NCBI RefSeq assembly: GCF_000829415.1
Contig: NZ_AP014637.1
Coordinates: forward strand, 2,430,001-2,494,000
Origin: Pseudomonas sp. StFLB209
Lineage (GTDB): Bacteria; Pseudomonadota; Gammaproteobacteria; Pseudomonadales; Pseudomonadaceae
Reading direction: 5' to 3'
DNA length: 64,000 bases
The position numbers and the translations under genes are program-made. The notes under the pieces are model-generated. The model worked only from the letters and a program-made list of their open reading frames with translations, was not told the origin of the DNA and searched no databases. Shown here one piece after another: positions 30,260 through 44,017 of the stretch; positions within the stretch are counted from its first letter, which is position 1; each line of letters begins with the position of its first letter.

Positions 30260-30783
30260 AGGCGGCGCGTCTGTGGTGCGTCAGCCTGGCGGTGTTGGGG
30301 CTGGCAGGTTGTGGCGGTAGCGATGATCACTCTGACCTGACCGTATTCGTCGAGGATGCCAGGGCGCGGCCGACCGGCACCATCGAGGCACTGCCCAAAT
30401 TCAGGCCCTATGAAGCCTTTACCTATAACGCTTCAAGCTTGCGCAGCCCCTTTCAGCCGCCAGTCAAAATTGATGCGCTGAACCGCCAGCGCGGCTCGCG
30501 CCTGGTCAAACCGGACGAGACGCGGGTCAAGCAGTTTCTTGAAGGCTTCAATATCGAGACCTTTGAAATGGTCGGAACGATAGGTAATGAATCGGGTACA
30601 TTCGCGCTGCTGAGCGGGGCCGGCGGTGTGCATCGGGTCAAAGTGGGTGACTATCTGGGGCGTAGCAATGGCCGTATTGTGTCGGTCAGTGACGCGCAGG
30701 TCGAAGTCGTTGAAATCGTTCCTGACGGGGAAGGGGGCTGGCTGGAAAGGCCGCGCAGTATCCCTCTCAAAGAGCGCTCATGA
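30256..30783 (+). CDS. pilP: type IV pilus lipoprotein PilP
   Basis: Inner-membrane lipoprotein that links the PilNO complex to the PilQ secretin. The 175-residue product has a signal peptide with lipobox LAGC (Cys19), an unstructured linker, and a C-terminal beta-sandwich (FEMVGTIGNESGTFALLSG ... VKVGDYLGRSNGRIVSV). Overlaps pilO and pilQ by 4 nt each. Confidence 0.95.
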   Translation: MKAARLWCVSLAVLGLAGCGGSDDHSDLTVFVEDARARPTGTIEALPKFRPYEAFTYNASSLRSPFQPPVKIDALNRQRGSRLVKPDETRVKQFLEGFNIETFEMVGTIGNESGTFALLSGAGGVHRVKVGDYLGRSNGRIVSVSDAQVEVVEIVPDGEGGWLERPRSIPLKERS

Positions 30784-32996
30784 AGTGGGCAAGGCCAAGC
30801 ATGCATAACACCGCACAACGGAAATTGAACATGACCAGGATTCTCTCGATTATCGGCGTGTCGCTATGGATTGCGATGGTCGCTCCGATAGTCCAGGCTG
30901 CCACGCTCAAGACGCTCGATGTCGCCACGCTGCCCGGAGACCGTATCGAACTGAAACTGGCGTTCGACGCTCCGGTGGCTGCGCCTCGCGGTTACACCAC
31001 CGAGCAGCCGGCGCGCATTGCACTCGACCTGCCCGGGGTCAACACCCAGCTGACCAACCGCAGCCGCGACCTGGGGACCGGTAATGCCCGTAGCGTTGTC
31101 GTGGTGCAGGCCAACGACCGTACCCGAATCATCATCAACCTGACCACCCTGTCGCCCTACAGCACCCGGGTTGAGGGCAATAACCTGTTCGTTGTCATCG
31201 GCCAGGGCGCCGCCGCGGCGCAAGCCTCCCAGCCGGGCACGGCGCAAGCTGCAGCACGCGGCGCTACGCCCGCTGCGAGTGGCGCCGCCAGGCCTGCCGC
31301 AGTCGCCTCGGGGGTGGCCATCGCGCCAGGGGCCAGGGCCGTACGCAATCTGGATTTTCAGCGTGGTGAGCTGGGTGAGGGCAATGTTCTCATCGACCTG
31401 AGCAGCGCTGGCATCGCTCCGGATATTCAGGAGCGCAACGGTAAAATCTTTGTCGACTTCGCCAAGACCCAGCTCCCTGACCCTTTGCGTGTACGGCTGG
31501 ATGTCAAGGATTTCGCCACCCCTGTGCAGTTCGTCACGGCAACCACCTCGGGTGACAAGACCAGTATCAGCATCGAGCCGTCCGGGGCCTATGACTATTC
31601 CGCCTATCAGACCGAAAACCGCCTGACCATCAGCGTCCGCCCTCTGACCAATCAGGATCTGGAGCGCCGTGCGGCGGACAAACCTGTGTATACCGGCGAG
31701 AAGCTGTCACTCAACTTCCAGGACATTGATGTGCGGTCGGTGCTGCAATTGATTGCCGACTTCACCAACCTCAACCTGGTCGCCAGCGACACCGTACAGG
31801 GCGGCATTACCCTGCGTCTGCAGAATGTGCCCTGGGACCAGGCGCTGGATCTGGTGCTCAAGACCAAGGGCCTGGACAAGCGCAAGATCGGTAATGTGTT
31901 GCTGGTGGCGCCGGCCGACGAGATCGCCGCCCGTGAGCGCCAGGAACTGGAGTCGCAAAAGCAGATCGCCGAGCTGGCACCGCTGCGTCGTGAGTTGTTG
32001 CAGGTCAACTACGCCAAGGCTGCGGATATTGCCAAGCTGTTTCAGTCAGTGACCAGTGCCGAGGCTCAGGTCGAGGAACGTGGCTCGATCACCGTGGATG
32101 AGCGCACCAACAACATCATTGCCTATCAGACCCAAGAGCGTCTTGATGAGCTGCGGCGCATCGTTGCCCAACTGGACATTCCGGTGCGTCAGGTGATGAT
32201 CGAAGCGCGCATCGTCGAGGCCAACGTCGATTACGACAAGGCGCTGGGCGTTCGCTGGGGCGGCAGCCGGACCAGTGGCAGTGGCAAATGGATCGGCTAC
32301 GGTCTGGATGACAACCTCACCTCCGCCAGCACCTCGGGAGGCAGTAACGCCACTACCGATGTGGGTTCATCGGGTACGAGTACGGCTGCTTCGAACCGCA
32401 ACATCCCGTTCGTCGATCTCGGCGCGCCGGATGCCACGGCGGGCTTCGGCATCGGCTTCATGACCAGCAACACCTTGATCGACCTCGAACTCAGTGCCAT
32501 GGAAAAGAGCGGTAACGGCGAGATCGTCTCCCAGCCCAAGGTTGTCACCTCTGACAAGGAAACCGCCAAGATCCTCAAAGGCACCGAAATTCCCTATCAG
32601 GAGTCCAGCTCCAGTGGCGCGACCACGGTGAGCTTCAAGGAGGCTTCGCTGTCACTGGAGGTCACCCCGCAGATCACCCCGGACAACCGCATCATCATGG
32701 AGGTCAAGGTCACCAAGGACGAGCCGGATTACCTCAATGCCGTGCTGGGTGTGCCGCCGATCAGGAAAAACGAGGTCAACGCCAAGGTGCTGATTTCCGA
32801 TGGCGAGACTATTGTTATTGGCGGCGTGTTTTCCAACACTCAAAGTAAAGTTGTAGAAAAAGTGCCATTCCTTGGCGATGTGCCGTATGTTGGCCGCCTT
32901 TTCCGGCGTGACGTGGTGTCTGATTCAAAATCCGAGCTTCTGGTATTTCTGACACCACGCATCATGAACAACCAGGCGATTGCTGTGGGTCGTTGA
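30780..32996 (+). CDS. pilQ: type IV pilus secretin PilQ
   Basis: Outer-membrane secretin through which the pilus passes. 738 residues if started at ATG 30780 (ATGA overlap with pilP). A second ATG at 30831 ([19 protein letters not shown]) gives a cleaner signal peptide ending VQA and may be the true start. Order: two AMIN peptidoglycan-binding domains (about 45-150 and 180-285), secretin N0/N1 domains ([35 protein letters not shown]), then the secretin domain with [16 protein letters not shown] and LVFLTPRIM near the end. Confidence 0.96.
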   Translation: MKWARPSMHNTAQRKLNMTRILSIIGVSLWIAMVAPIVQAATLKTLDVATLPGDRIELKLAFDAPVAAPRGYTTEQPARIALDLPGVNTQLTNRSRDLGTGNARSVVVVQANDRTRIIINLTTLSPYSTRVEGNNLFVVIGQGAAAAQASQPGTAQAAARGATPAASGAARPAAVASGVAIAPGARAVRNLDFQRGELGEGNVLIDLSSAGIAPDIQERNGKIFVDFAKTQLPDPLRVRLDVKDFATPVQFVTATTSGDKTSISIEPSGAYDYSAYQTENRLTISVRPLTNQDLERRAADKPVYTGEKLSLNFQDIDVRSVLQLIADFTNLNLVASDTVQGGITLRLQNVPWDQALDLVLKTKGLDKRKIGNVLLVAPADEIAARERQELESQKQIAELAPLRRELLQVNYAKAADIAKLFQSVTSAEAQVEERGSITVDERTNNIIAYQTQERLDELRRIVAQLDIPVRQVMIEARIVEANVDYDKALGVRWGGSRTSGSGKWIGYGLDDNLTSASTSGGSNATTDVGSSGTSTAASNRNIPFVDLGAPDATAGFGIGFMTSNTLIDLELSAMEKSGNGEIVSQPKVVTSDKETAKILKGTEIPYQESSSSGATTVSFKEASLSLEVTPQITPDNRIIMEVKVTKDEPDYLNAVLGVPPIRKNEVNAKVLISDGETIVIGGVFSNTQSKVVEKVPFLGDVPYVGRLFRRDVVSDSKSELLVFLTPRIMNNQAIAVGR

Positions 32997-33000
32997 TTCT

Positions 33001-33519
33001 GTGCGAAATCTAATACTTGTAGGGCCGATGGGGGCAGGCAAAAGCACCATCGGTCGTTTGCTGGCCAAAGAACTGCGACTTCCGTTCAAGGATTCGGACA
33101 AGGAAATCGAGCTGCGTACCGGTGCCAACATCCCGTGGATCTTTGATCGGGAGGGCGAGGCCGGCTTTCGTGAGCGTGAGCAGGCGGTGATTGGTGAACT
33201 CTGTGCTGCCGATGGGCTGGTACTGGCAACCGGCGGCGGGGCGGTGATGCGCGAAGCAAACCGCAAGGCACTGCATGCCGGCGGCCGGGTGGTCTATCTG
33301 CATGCTTCGGTCGAACAGCAGGTCAGTCGTACGGCCCGTGACCGCAATCGTCCGCTGTTGCGCACTGCCAATCCGGCTCAGGTGCTGGCTGATCTGCTGG
33401 CCCTGCGTGATCCGCTGTACCGGGAGATTGCCGATGTGGTGATCGAAACCGACGAGCGGCCGCCGCGAATGGTGGTGCTGGAGATCCTGGGCCGTCTGGC
33501 CGAGCTCGCTCCCCGTTAA
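33001..33519 (+). CDS. aroK: shikimate kinase AroK (GTG start)
   Basis: Phosphorylates shikimate to shikimate-3-phosphate in aromatic amino acid synthesis. Start GTG 33001 ([18 protein letters not shown]) gives 172 residues, the usual length; the frame extends 7 codons into the pilQ end. P-loop GPMGAGKS at 8-15, shikimate-binding Asp33 in [12 protein letters not shown] in LATGGGAVM and the lid Arg in RDRNRPLL. It begins 4 nt after the pilQ stop. Confidence 0.95.
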   Translation: MRNLILVGPMGAGKSTIGRLLAKELRLPFKDSDKEIELRTGANIPWIFDREGEAGFREREQAVIGELCAADGLVLATGGGAVMREANRKALHAGGRVVYLHASVEQQVSRTARDRNRPLLRTANPAQVLADLLALRDPLYREIADVVIETDERPPRMVVLEILGRLAELAPR

Positions 33520-33637
33520 AGCGCGGCCGAAAATGCGCTATTCTCGGCGACCATTAAAACGAAAGCAGCAGGCGGCAGGCGCCGCCTTTTGCTCTGGTGC
33601 GCGAAAAGCGCCCAATCGCTAATCAATGTGGGGAAAC

Positions 33638-34741
33638 ATGCAGACTTTGACGGTCGATCTTGGTGAGCGTAGCTACCCGATTCATATTGGCGAAGGTCTG
33701 CTGGACCAGCCTGAGCTTCTGACACCGCATATCGTTGGTCGTCAGGTGGCTATCGTGACCAACACCACGGTTGCGCCGCTGTATCTGGAACGTCTGACCA
33801 AGACTCTGGCCGGCTATACGGTTCTGCCGGTGGTGCTGCCTGACGGTGAGGCCTTCAAGAACTGGGAAACCCTGCAACTGATCTTCGACGGCCTGCTTGG
33901 CGCCCGGCATGATCGCCGTACCACCGTCATCGCCCTGGGCGGTGGTGTGATCGGTGACATGGCGGGTTTTGCCGCAGCCTGCTATCAGCGTGGGGTGAAC
34001 TTCATTCAGATCCCCACCACCCTGTTGTCCCAGGTCGACTCTTCGGTCGGTGGCAAGACCGGCATCAATCACCCGCTGGGCAAGAACATGATCGGTGCGT
34101 TCTACCAGCCATCGGTGGTGCTGATCGATACCCGCTCGCTGAACACCCTGCCCGAGCGCGAACTGTCAGCGGGCCTGGCCGAAGTCATCAAGTATGGCCT
34201 GATCTGCGACGAACCGTTCCTGAGCTGGCTGGAAGACAATATCGATGCGTTGCGCGGCCTGGACCAGGTGGCGCTGACAGCGGCCATCGAGCGTTCATGT
34301 GCGGCCAAGGCACGGGTGGTAGGTGCCGATGAGCGTGAGTCGGGAATTCGCGCGACCCTGAACCTGGGTCACACCTTTGGCCACGCCATCGAAACCGAGA
34401 TGGGGTATGGTGTGTGGCTGCATGGCGAGGCGGTTTCGGCTGGCACCGTCATGGCTCTGGAAATGTCCGCGCGGCTGGGCTGGATCACCACTCAGGAGCG
34501 CAATCGTGGTATTGCTCTGCTGTTGCGCGCCGGATTGCCGGTTGTGCCGCCGCAGGAAATGACTGAGGCGCAATTCATGGCGCACATGGCGGTCGACAAG
34601 AAAGTGATCGATGGCCGCATGCGCCTGGTATTGCTGCGACAGCTGGGTGAGGCGGTGGTCACTGACGACTACCCGCAAGACGTACTCAAGGCCACTCTGG
34701 TGACGGATTACCGCGCCCTGGTGGATCAGCTTAGAGGTTAA
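33638..34741 (+). CDS. aroB: 3-dehydroquinate synthase AroB
   Basis: NAD- and metal-dependent cyclisation of DAHP to 3-dehydroquinate. Start ATG 33638 ([21 protein letters not shown]) with GGGGAAAC upstream gives 367 residues. Motifs: [19 protein letters not shown] (NAD site), [20 protein letters not shown] and [11 protein letters not shown] with the metal-binding His. 118 nt after aroK; its stop overlaps the first possible ATG of damX. Confidence 0.96.
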   Translation: MQTLTVDLGERSYPIHIGEGLLDQPELLTPHIVGRQVAIVTNTTVAPLYLERLTKTLAGYTVLPVVLPDGEAFKNWETLQLIFDGLLGARHDRRTTVIALGGGVIGDMAGFAAACYQRGVNFIQIPTTLLSQVDSSVGGKTGINHPLGKNMIGAFYQPSVVLIDTRSLNTLPERELSAGLAEVIKYGLICDEPFLSWLEDNIDALRGLDQVALTAAIERSCAAKARVVGADERESGIRATLNLGHTFGHAIETEMGYGVWLHGEAVSAGTVMALEMSARLGWITTQERNRGIALLLRAGLPVVPPQEMTEAQFMAHMAVDKKVIDGRMRLVLLRQLGEAVVTDDYPQDVLKATLVTDYRALVDQLRG

Positions 34742-34752
34742 TGGAAAGACCG

Positions 34753-36411
34753 ATGACTAGTTTGCACGCCGACGAGGCCTTTCTCGGCCACTATCAGTTG
34801 AGTCACGACCCCTTTGCGGCGCGGGTGCCTGGCTTCAAGTTTTTCCCTGCCCAGCGTAAGCCGGTGCTGGGCCAGTTGCATCACCTGGCGCGTTACAGCC
34901 AGTTGCTGCTGGCTGTTACCGGCCCCCAGGGCAGCGGCAAGACCCTGCTGCGCCAGGCACTGGTCGCCAGCACCAACAAGCAGTCCGTGCAGAGTGTAGT
35001 GATATCGGCACGTGCGGCCGGTGATGCTGCCGGGGTATTGCAGCAGGTCGCCGAATCGCTGGGAATTTCCAGCGCCGAGATGAAGCCGATCCTTGCCCAG
35101 GTCGTGCAACTGGCCCTGACGGGACAGGAAGTCTACATTCTGCTCGACGATGCGGAACAACTCGGTGATTCGGCACTCGAAGCCCTGCTGGGGCTGGCTG
35201 AGGGCGCGCCGGAAGGGCGTCCGCATGTATTTCTGTTCGGTGAGGCATCGCTGATCGATCGTCTCGACCAGATATGTGCCGGCATGCACGGTGACACCGA
35301 AGGCGAGCGCTTTCACGTTATCGAGCTGCAGCCCTACAACGAAGAAGAAACTCGTGAGTATCTGGCACAACGCCTGGACGGTGCGGGACAGGGTATTGCC
35401 TTGCTGAGCGCCGATCAGATCGCCGATATCCACGAGCAGTCCGATGGCTGGCCCGGGATCATCAACCAGGTGGCCCGCGATTCAATGATCGAGGCGATGA
35501 TCGCGAGTCGCTCCGCGGTCAAGCGCCCTAGCGTAGGGTTCAACATGCCGAAGAAACACATACTGGCCCTGGGGGCTGTGGTCGTGGCCGCCGTGGCCGC
35601 CGCAGTGCTGATCCCGGGCGGCGACAAGAGCAATACGGCCAATCCGCCGACCAATGCCCAGGCCCAATTGCCGTTGGGGCAAGGTACCCAGCCTGCTCAG
35701 CAGTCCAATAATGGTGGTCCGGCCATCGAGTTTGCAGGCAACTCGCAACCGATGCCATTGCCGCTGGCCGGCAATTCGCAACCGGTCATGCGCGGTCCAT
35801 TGGCCGAGGCGACCGGTTCCGGTCCGAGTGACGAAGACGCGGTGCCGAGCACCTCGCCTGCCAGCCCGCCTACCGTGACCACCAGCGCCCCGCCAGCCGG
35901 CCACCAGGCTGCTGAAGTGCCGCGCTCGTCGATTCCTGCGCCAGCGGCACCTGCGCCGGCACCGGCGCCTGCTGCAAAGCCGGCTCCGGCTCCTGCTCCA
36001 CAGACCCAGGTGGCGACCGCCAAGCCGGCACCTGCCCCGGCGCCAGCACCAGCACCAGCACCAGCACCAGCGGCCAAGCCGGCCGAGAAGCCTGTGGCAG
36101 CCGCACCCGCCAAACCGGCGACAGGCGGTAGCTGGTACAGCGGCCAGGCTCCTGGTCGCTATGTGGTGCAGATCCTGGGGACCAGTTCCGAGTCCACTGC
36201 CCAGGCTTACATCGCCGAGCAGGGCGGGGAGTACCGCTACTTCAAGAAAACCCTGCAGGGCAAACCCCTGTATGTGATCACCTACGGTAACTTTGCTGAT
36301 CGCAATGCTGCCCTGGCTGCGATCAAAAACTTGCCAGCCAAGGTCCAGGCTGGTAAACCTTGGCCTCGTACTGTGGCCAGCATCCAGCAAGAACTCGGCG
36401 CTTCTCGCTAA
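34753..36411 (+). CDS. damX: DamX-like cell division protein: AAA ATPase domain plus SPOR domain
   Basis: 552 residues from ATG 34753 (MTSLHADEAFLGHYQLSHDPF), which has GGAAAG upstream. An ATG 12 nt earlier overlaps the aroB stop (TAATG) but has a badly spaced ribosome site. N-terminal half: ExeA/GspA-type ATPase with Walker A GPQGSGKT and acidic LLDDAEQ. A membrane span follows (HILALGAVVVAAVAAAVLIP), then a long Pro/Ala/Lys low-complexity linker including tracts of alternating PA (about 36030-36075). The C-terminal SPOR domain (YVVQILGTSSESTAQAYIAE) should target the septum. In E. coli DamX the ATPase part is reduced or lost; here Walker A is intact. Confidence 0.9.
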   Translation: MTSLHADEAFLGHYQLSHDPFAARVPGFKFFPAQRKPVLGQLHHLARYSQLLLAVTGPQGSGKTLLRQALVASTNKQSVQSVVISARAAGDAAGVLQQVAESLGISSAEMKPILAQVVQLALTGQEVYILLDDAEQLGDSALEALLGLAEGAPEGRPHVFLFGEASLIDRLDQICAGMHGDTEGERFHVIELQPYNEEETREYLAQRLDGAGQGIALLSADQIADIHEQSDGWPGIINQVARDSMIEAMIASRSAVKRPSVGFNMPKKHILALGAVVVAAVAAAVLIPGGDKSNTANPPTNAQAQLPLGQGTQPAQQSNNGGPAIEFAGNSQPMPLPLAGNSQPVMRGPLAEATGSGPSDEDAVPSTSPASPPTVTTSAPPAGHQAAEVPRSSIPAPAAPAPAPAPAAKPAPAPAPQTQVATAKPAPAPAPAPAPAPAPAAKPAEKPVAAAPAKPATGGSWYSGQAPGRYVVQILGTSSESTAQAYIAEQGGEYRYFKKTLQGKPLYVITYGNFADRNAALAAIKNLPAKVQAGKPWPRTVASIQQELGASR

Positions 36412-36769
36412 GCGTGCGGATTGAAGCGGCCCGCCAAGGGCCGCTTACCTCGATATCCCGCTGTTTATCCCCAGGACGCACCCTTCTGCCAAGGGTGTGA
36501 TTCTGGCGGTGTCCGCGCTACAAACTCCCCTGCCAACCCCCTTTGGTCGTCAAAAATAGATTTGACTAACACAGGGCGTCACTTTAAAACCTTCATAAAT
36601 GCGACACGCTTTTTCAGTAAATAGTCATTAAATTTGTGGGCTCATGCCCTGCTGTGTACAATGCCCTCCGTTTTGCTTCTCCAAAGCCGGCGTACGTTCG
36701 GCGTGATGAAGCGGTTGATTGAGCCGAAGAATTTGCCTCTAACCCAGGCAGCCTGGTGAGAAAGTGTCT
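36412..36769. other. non-coding region between damX and gltB
   Basis: 358 nt without a supported gene. It holds a perfect 9-bp stem AAGCGGCCC / GGGCCGCTT (36424-36446) just after damX, without a T run, then an A+T-rich stretch and a promoter-like pair for gltB (36634-36662), leaving a leader of about 100 nt. Confidence 0.55.
36634..36662 (+). promoter_or_regulatory. candidate gltB promoter
   Basis: TTGTGG (36634-36639), 17-nt spacer, TACAAT (36657-36662), about 108 nt upstream of the gltB ATG. Five of six -10 positions match the consensus; the -35 matches at TTG. Confidence 0.5.
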
Positions 36770-39700
36770 ATGAAAACAGGTCTGTACCATCCGGATGTAC
36801 ACAAGGCTAACTGTGGATTTGGCCTGATCGCCCACATGCAGGGTGAAGCCAGCCATCACCTCTTGCAGACGGCTATGGCGGCCCTGACCTGCATGACCCA
36901 CCGTGGCGGTATCAACGCTGACGGCAAGACCGGTGACGGTTGCGGTCTGTTGATCCAGAAGCCCGACCTGTTCCTGCGTGCCGTGGCCAAAGAGCAGTTC
37001 GGTGTCGAGCTGCCTCGCCAGTATGCGGTGGGCATGGTGTTCTTCAACCAGAATGACGAAAAGGCCGAGGCTGCCCGCGAGCACATGAATCGCGAGATCC
37101 TGGCCGCAGGTCTCAATCTGGTTGGCTGGCGCCAGGTGCCGATCGACACCAGCGTGCTCGGGCGTCTGGCCCTGGAGCGCCTGCCACGCATCGAGCAGGT
37201 GTTCATCGGCGGTGAAGGCCTGAGCGATCAGGAGTTCGCGGTCAAGCTGTTCAGCGCCCGCCGCCGTTCGTCGGTGGCCAACGCCGAGGATGCAGAGCAC
37301 TACATCTGCAGCTTCTCGCACAAGACCATCATCTATAAGGGCCTGATGATGCCTGCCGACCTGGCAGCCTTCTATCCGGACCTGGGCGACGAGCGCCTGC
37401 AGACCGCGATCTGCGTATTCCACCAGCGCTTCTCGACCAACACCATGCCGAAGTGGCCGCTGGCCCAGCCGTTCCGCTTCCTGGCGCACAACGGTGAAAT
37501 CAACACCATCACCGGTAACCGTAACTGGGCCCAGGCTCGCCGCACCAAGTTCACCAACGACCTGATGGAGCTTGAAGAGCTCGGTCCGCTGGTCAACCGT
37601 GTCGGTTCCGACTCCTCAAGCATGGACAACATGCTGGAGCTGATGGTCACTGGTGGTATCGACCTGTTCCGTGGCGTGCGAATGATCATTCCGCCAGCCT
37701 GGCAGAACGTCGAGACCATGGACTCGGACCTGCGCGCGTTCTACGAATACAACTCCATGCACATGGAGCCGTGGGACGGCCCGGCCGGCGTGGTGATGAC
37801 CGAAGGTCGCCACGCGGTCTGCCTGCTCGACCGCAACGGCCTGCGCCCGGCGCGCTGGGTCATGACCAAGAACGGCTACATCACCCTGGCGTCGGAAATC
37901 GGCGTCTGGGACTACACCCCTGAAGACGTGATCGCCAAAGGCCGTGTGGGGCCGGGCCAGATCTTTGCCGTGGACACCGAGACCGGCCAGATCCTCGACA
38001 CTGACGCCATCGACAACCGCCTCAAGTCGCGTCATCCGTACAAGCAGTGGCTGCGCAAGAACGCCTTGCGCATCCAGGCGACCATGGAAGACAACGACCA
38101 CGGTTCGGCCTTCTACAACCAGGACCAGCTCAAGCAGTACATGAAGATGTACCAGGTCACCTTTGAAGAGCGTGACCAGGTGTTGCGCCCGCTGGGTGAG
38201 CAGGGCCAGGAAGCCGTGGGGTCGATGGGTGATGACACACCGATGGCCGTGCTGTCGCGTCGGGTCCGCTCGCCTTACGATTACTTCCGCCAGCAGTTCG
38301 CGCAGGTTACCAACCCGCCGATCGACCCGCTGCGCGAAGCCATCGTCATGTCCCTGGAAATCTGCCTGGGTGCCGAGCGCAACATCTTCCAGGAGTCGCC
38401 TGAGCACGCCTCGCGGGTGATCCTCAGCTCGCCGGTGATTTCCCCGGCCAAATGGCGCAGCCTGATGACCCTGGAGCGTCCAGGCTTCGAGCGCTGCATC
38501 ATCGACCTGAACTACGACCAAAGCGTTGGTCTGGAAGCTGCCGTCCGCAATATTGCCGATCAGGCTGAAGAAGCCGTACGTTCAGGGCATACCCTGATCG
38601 TTCTCAGTGACCGGCATATCGCGCCGGGCAAGCTGCCGGTGCATGCTTCGCTGGCCACCGGTGCGGTACACCACCGCCTGACCGAGCAGGGCCTGCGCTG
38701 CGACAGTAACATCCTGGTCGAGACCGCGACCGCCCGTGACCCGCACCACTTCGCGGTGTTGCTCGGTTTCGGTGCTTCGGCGGTCTATCCGTTCCTGGCT
38801 TACGAAGTGCTGGGCGACCTGATCCGCACCGGTGAAGTGCTGGGCGACCTCTACGAAGTGTTCAAGAACTACCGTAAAGGCATTACCAAAGGCTTGCTCA
38901 AAATCCTGTCGAAGATGGGTATCTCGACCGTGGCCTCCTACCGTGGCGCCCAGCTGTTCGAAGCCATCGGTCTGTCCGAAGAGGTCTGCAACCTCAGCTT
39001 CCGTGGCGTGCCAAGCCGCCTGAAGGGTGCACGTTTCGTTGACCTGGAGTCCGACCAGAAGCTGCTGGCCGCTGAGGCCTGGAGTGCGCGCAAACCGATC
39101 CAGCAGGGTGGTCTGCTGAAGTTTGTCTACGGTGGGGAATACCACGCCTACAACCCGGACGTGGTCAACACCCTGCAAGCGGCCGTGCAGCAGGGCAACT
39201 ACGAGAAATTCAAGGAATACACCGCGCTGGTGGACAACCGCCCGGTGTCGATGCTGCGTGACCTGTTCAAGGTCAAGACCCTTGAGCAGCCGCTGAGCCT
39301 CGATGAAATCGAGCCGCTGCCGGCGATCCTCAAGCGCTTCGACTCGGCCGGTATCTCGCTGGGCGCACTGTCGCCGGAAGCTCACGAAGCCCTGGCCGAG
39401 GCGATGAACCGCCTGGGCGCGCGCTCCAACTCCGGTGAGGGCGGTGAAGATCCGTCGCGCTACGGCACCATCCGCAGCTCCAAGATCAAGCAGATCGCCA
39501 CCGGCCGTTTCGGCGTCACTCCTGAGTACCTGGTCAACGCCGAAGTGCTGCAGATCAAGGTCGCACAGGGTGCCAAGCCCGGTGAGGGCGGCCAGTTGCC
39601 CGGTGGCAAGGTCAACGGCCTGATCGCCAAACTGCGCTATGCGGTGCCTGGCGTGACTCTGATTTCACCACCGCCGCACCACGACATCTACTCGATCGAA

Positions 39701-41215
39701 GACCTGTCGCAGCTGATTTTCGACCTTAAGCAGGTCAACCCGCAGGCACTGGTTTCGGTCAAGCTGGTGGCAGAAGCCGGCGTGGGCACCATCGCGGCCG
39801 GTGTCGCCAAAGCTTATGCCGACCTGATTACCATCTCCGGTTACGACGGCGGCACCGGCGCTTCGCCACTGACCTCCATCAAGTACGCCGGCTCGCCGTG
39901 GGAGCTGGGCCTGGCCGAGACTCACCAGACCCTGCGCGGCAACGACTTGCGCGGCAAGGTCAAGGTGCAGACTGACGGCGGCCTGAAAACCGGCCTGGAC
40001 GTGATCAAGGCGGCGATCCTGGGGGCCGAGAGCTTCGGTTTCGGTACTGCGCCGATGATCGCCCTGGGCTGCAAATACCTGCGTATCTGCCATCTGAACA
40101 ACTGCGCGACCGGCGTGGCGACCCAGAACGACAAGCTGCGCAAGGATCACTACATCGGCACCGTCGACATGGTGATCAACTTCTTCACCTACATTGCCGA
40201 AGAAACCCGTGAGTGGCTGGCCAAGCTGGGCGTGCGCTCGCTGGAAGAGCTGATCGGCCGTACCGACCTGCTGGAAATCCTGCCGGGCGACACCGAGCGT
40301 CAACAGCATCTGGACATGACCCCGTTGCTGGGCAGCGATTACATCCCGGCCGACAAGCCGCAGTTCAGCCTGGTCGACCGTAACCCGCCGTTCGACAAAG
40401 GCCTGCTGGCCGAGAAAATGGTCGAAATGGCCAAATCGGCCATCGAGTCGATGAGCGGTGGCGAGTTCGAGCTGGACGTGTGCAACTGCGACCGTTCCAT
40501 CGGTGCGCGCATCTCCGGCGAAATTGCCAAACTGCACGGCAACCAGGGCATGAACAAGGCGCCGATCACCTTCCGCCTCAAGGGCACTGCCGGGCAGAGC
40601 TTCGGTGTATGGAACGCCGGTGGCCTGAACATGTACCTCGAAGGCGACGCCAACGACTACGTGGGTAAAGGCATGACGGCCGGCAAGCTGGTCATCGTTC
40701 CGCCCAAAGGCAGCCCGTTCAAGACCCAGGAAAGTGCCATTGTCGGTAACACCTGCCTGTACGGCGCAACCGGCGGCAAGCTGTTCGCCGCAGGTACGGC
40801 CGGTGAGCGTTTCGCCGTGCGTAACTCCGGTGCCCACACCATCGTCGAAGGCACCGGCGATCACTGCTGCGAATACATGACCGGCGGCTTCGTCTGCGTG
40901 CTGGGCAAGACCGGCTACAACTTCGGTTCCGGTATGACCGGTGGTTTCGCCTACGTGCTGGACCTGGACAACACCTTCGTTGACCGGGTCAACCACGAGC
41001 TGGTCGAGATCCAGCGGATCAGCGGCGAAGCGATGGAAGCCTACCGTACCCATCTGCAGAGCGTGCTCGATGAGTACGTGGCCGAGACCGACAGCGAGTG
41101 GGGCCGTAACGTGGCAGAGAACCTGGACGACTTCCTGCGCCGCTTCTGGCTGGTCAAGCCGAAGGCTGCGAGCCTCAAGTCGCTGCTCTCCAGCACCCGT
41201 GCCAACCCACAATAA
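36770..41215 (+). CDS. gltB: glutamate synthase large subunit
   Basis: NADPH-dependent GOGAT alpha chain: makes two glutamates from glutamine and 2-oxoglutarate. Start ATG 36770 ([18 protein letters not shown]) gives 1481 residues; an in-frame GTG 6 nt earlier is too close to its ribosome site. Cys15 in NCGFGLIAH is the class II glutaminase nucleophile, exposed by removal of a 14-residue propeptide. The central and FMN domains follow ([48 protein letters not shown]), then the 3Fe-4S cysteines ([20 protein letters not shown]) and the C-terminal beta-helix ([17 protein letters not shown]). Confidence 0.97.
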   Translation: MKTGLYHPDVHKANCGFGLIAHMQGEASHHLLQTAMAALTCMTHRGGINADGKTGDGCGLLIQKPDLFLRAVAKEQFGVELPRQYAVGMVFFNQNDEKAEAAREHMNREILAAGLNLVGWRQVPIDTSVLGRLALERLPRIEQVFIGGEGLSDQEFAVKLFSARRRSSVANAEDAEHYICSFSHKTIIYKGLMMPADLAAFYPDLGDERLQTAICVFHQRFSTNTMPKWPLAQPFRFLAHNGEINTITGNRNWAQARRTKFTNDLMELEELGPLVNRVGSDSSSMDNMLELMVTGGIDLFRGVRMIIPPAWQNVETMDSDLRAFYEYNSMHMEPWDGPAGVVMTEGRHAVCLLDRNGLRPARWVMTKNGYITLASEIGVWDYTPEDVIAKGRVGPGQIFAVDTETGQILDTDAIDNRLKSRHPYKQWLRKNALRIQATMEDNDHGSAFYNQDQLKQYMKMYQVTFEERDQVLRPLGEQGQEAVGSMGDDTPMAVLSRRVRSPYDYFRQQFAQVTNPPIDPLREAIVMSLEICLGAERNIFQESPEHASRVILSSPVISPAKWRSLMTLERPGFERCIIDLNYDQSVGLEAAVRNIADQAEEAVRSGHTLIVLSDRHIAPGKLPVHASLATGAVHHRLTEQGLRCDSNILVETATARDPHHFAVLLGFGASAVYPFLAYEVLGDLIRTGEVLGDLYEVFKNYRKGITKGLLKILSKMGISTVASYRGAQLFEAIGLSEEVCNLSFRGVPSRLKGARFVDLESDQKLLAAEAWSARKPIQQGGLLKFVYGGEYHAYNPDVVNTLQAAVQQGNYEKFKEYTALVDNRPVSMLRDLFKVKTLEQPLSLDEIEPLPAILKRFDSAGISLGALSPEAHEALAEAMNRLGARSNSGEGGEDPSRYGTIRSSKIKQIATGRFGVTPEYLVNAEVLQIKVAQGAKPGEGGQLPGGKVNGLIAKLRYAVPGVTLISPPPHHDIYSIEDLSQLIFDLKQVNPQALVSVKLVAEAGVGTIAAGVAKAYADLITISGYDGGTGASPLTSIKYAGSPWELGLAETHQTLRGNDLRGKVKVQTDGGLKTGLDVIKAAILGAESFGFGTAPMIALGCKYLRICHLNNCATGVATQNDKLRKDHYIGTVDMVINFFTYIAEETREWLAKLGVRSLEELIGRTDLLEILPGDTERQQHLDMTPLLGSDYIPADKPQFSLVDRNPPFDKGLLAEKMVEMAKSAIESMSGGEFELDVCNCDRSIGARISGEIAKLHGNQGMNKAPITFRLKGTAGQSFGVWNAGGLNMYLEGDANDYVGKGMTAGKLVIVPPKGSPFKTQESAIVGNTCLYGATGGKLFAAGTAGERFAVRNSGAHTIVEGTGDHCCEYMTGGFVCVLGKTGYNFGSGMTGGFAYVLDLDNTFVDRVNHELVEIQRISGEAMEAYRTHLQSVLDEYVAETDSEWGRNVAENLDDFLRRFWLVKPKAASLKSLLSSTRANPQ

Positions 41216-41227
41216 GGCAGCCGAGCG

Positions 41228-42750
<1,523 letters not shown>

Positions 42751-42773
42751 AGACACACTCCTGACTCAAATCA

Positions 42774-42806
42774 ACAACAAAGGGCCTTCGGGCCCTTTCT
42801 TGTTGC
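42774..42806 (+). terminator. intrinsic terminator of gltBD
   Basis: AACAACAAAGGGCC, TTCG tetraloop, GGCCCTTTCTTGTTG, 24 nt after the gltD stop; stem of 13 or more pairs with one mismatch region and U-rich 3' side. Confidence 0.88.
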
Positions 42807-42880
42807 AGCCTGACGCTTGTCGCTTGTAACTGCTCTTGTCGCTCTGAGAAAATGCCCGCCTATTTTTTGCGGAAGCTGAC

Positions 42881-43945
42881 ATGACTGTCCTGAAGAACGA
42901 CCGTTTCCTTCGTGCCCTGCTCAAGCAACCCGTGGATGTGACACCTGTCTGGATGATGCGCCAGGCCGGTCGCTATCTGCCGGAGTATCGCGCCAGCCGC
43001 GCCAAGGCCGGAGACTTCATGAGCTTGTGCATGAACCCGGAGTTTGCCTGCGAAGTCACCTTGCAGCCGCTGGAGCGCTATGCGCTGGATGCCGCCATCC
43101 TGTTCTCTGACATCCTCACCATGCCCGATGCCATGGGCCTGGGTCTGTACTTCGAGACCGGCGAAGGTCCACGCTTCAAGAAAACCGTCAGCACCCTGGC
43201 CGATATCGAAGCCTTGCCCATTCCTGATCCGCAAAAGGATCTGGGTTATGTGATGGATGCGGTCAGCACCATCCGCCGCGAGCTCAATGGCCGCGTGCCG
43301 CTGATCGGTTTTTCGGGCAGCCCTTGGACTTTGGCCACCTATATGGTCGAGGGCGGCTCGTCCAAGGACTTTCGCAAGTCCAAGGCCATGCTCTACGAAA
43401 ACCCGCAAGCCATGCACCTGCTGCTCGACAAGCTGGCGCAGTCGGTCACGGCCTACCTCAACGGCCAGATCCTGGCCGGAGCCCAGGCCGTGCAGATCTT
43501 CGATAGCTGGGGCGGCAGCCTTTCGGCGGCGGCTTATCAAGAATTTTCTCTGGCCTACATGCGCAAGATCGTCAGTGGCCTGATCCGTGAACACGACGGC
43601 CGCAAAGTGCCGGTGATCCTGTTCACCAAAGGCGGCGGCTTGTGGCTGGAAAGCATTGCCGACGCCGGTGCCGACGCACTGGGCCTGGACTGGACGTGCG
43701 ACATCGGCCAGGCCCGCGCCCGTGTCGGCGACAAAGTGGCCCTGCAAGGCAACATGGACCCGACCGTGCTCTATGCCCGCCCTGAAGCCATCCGCCAGGA
43801 AGTGGCGCGCATCCTGGCCAGCTATGGCCACGGCACCGGCCATGTGTTCAACCTCGGCCACGGCATCACCCCGGAAGTCGACCCGGCCAATGCCGGTGCG
43901 TTTATCGAGGCAGTGCACGAGTTCTCGGCGCAGTATCACGGCTGA
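42881..43945 (+). CDS. hemE: uroporphyrinogen decarboxylase HemE
   Basis: Decarboxylates uroporphyrinogen III to coproporphyrinogen III in heme synthesis. The 354-residue product has the family signature [16 protein letters not shown] (about residues 22-37), catalytic Asp in [13 protein letters not shown] and the second signature [18 protein letters not shown] normal-length cytoplasmic enzyme with its own gap before it and a terminator after it. Confidence 0.97.
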   Translation: MTVLKNDRFLRALLKQPVDVTPVWMMRQAGRYLPEYRASRAKAGDFMSLCMNPEFACEVTLQPLERYALDAAILFSDILTMPDAMGLGLYFETGEGPRFKKTVSTLADIEALPIPDPQKDLGYVMDAVSTIRRELNGRVPLIGFSGSPWTLATYMVEGGSSKDFRKSKAMLYENPQAMHLLLDKLAQSVTAYLNGQILAGAQAVQIFDSWGGSLSAAAYQEFSLAYMRKIVSGLIREHDGRKVPVILFTKGGGLWLESIADAGADALGLDWTCDIGQARARVGDKVALQGNMDPTVLYARPEAIRQEVARILASYGHGTGHVFNLGHGITPEVDPANAGAFIEAVHEFSAQYHG

Positions 43946-43964
43946 TCAGTGATGCTTGCGACAC

Positions 43965-43994
43965 CAACGCCCGGTTTTTGCCGGGCGTTGTTGC
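43965..43994 (+). terminator. intrinsic terminator of hemE
   Basis: Perfect 10-bp stem CAACGCCCGG / CCGGGCGTTG around TTTTTG, 20 nt after the stop; also usable by the convergent hydrolase gene, whose stop is at 44018. Confidence 0.85.
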
Positions 43995-44017
43995 ATGTTT
44001 CTGGCAGTGTTCGATGC

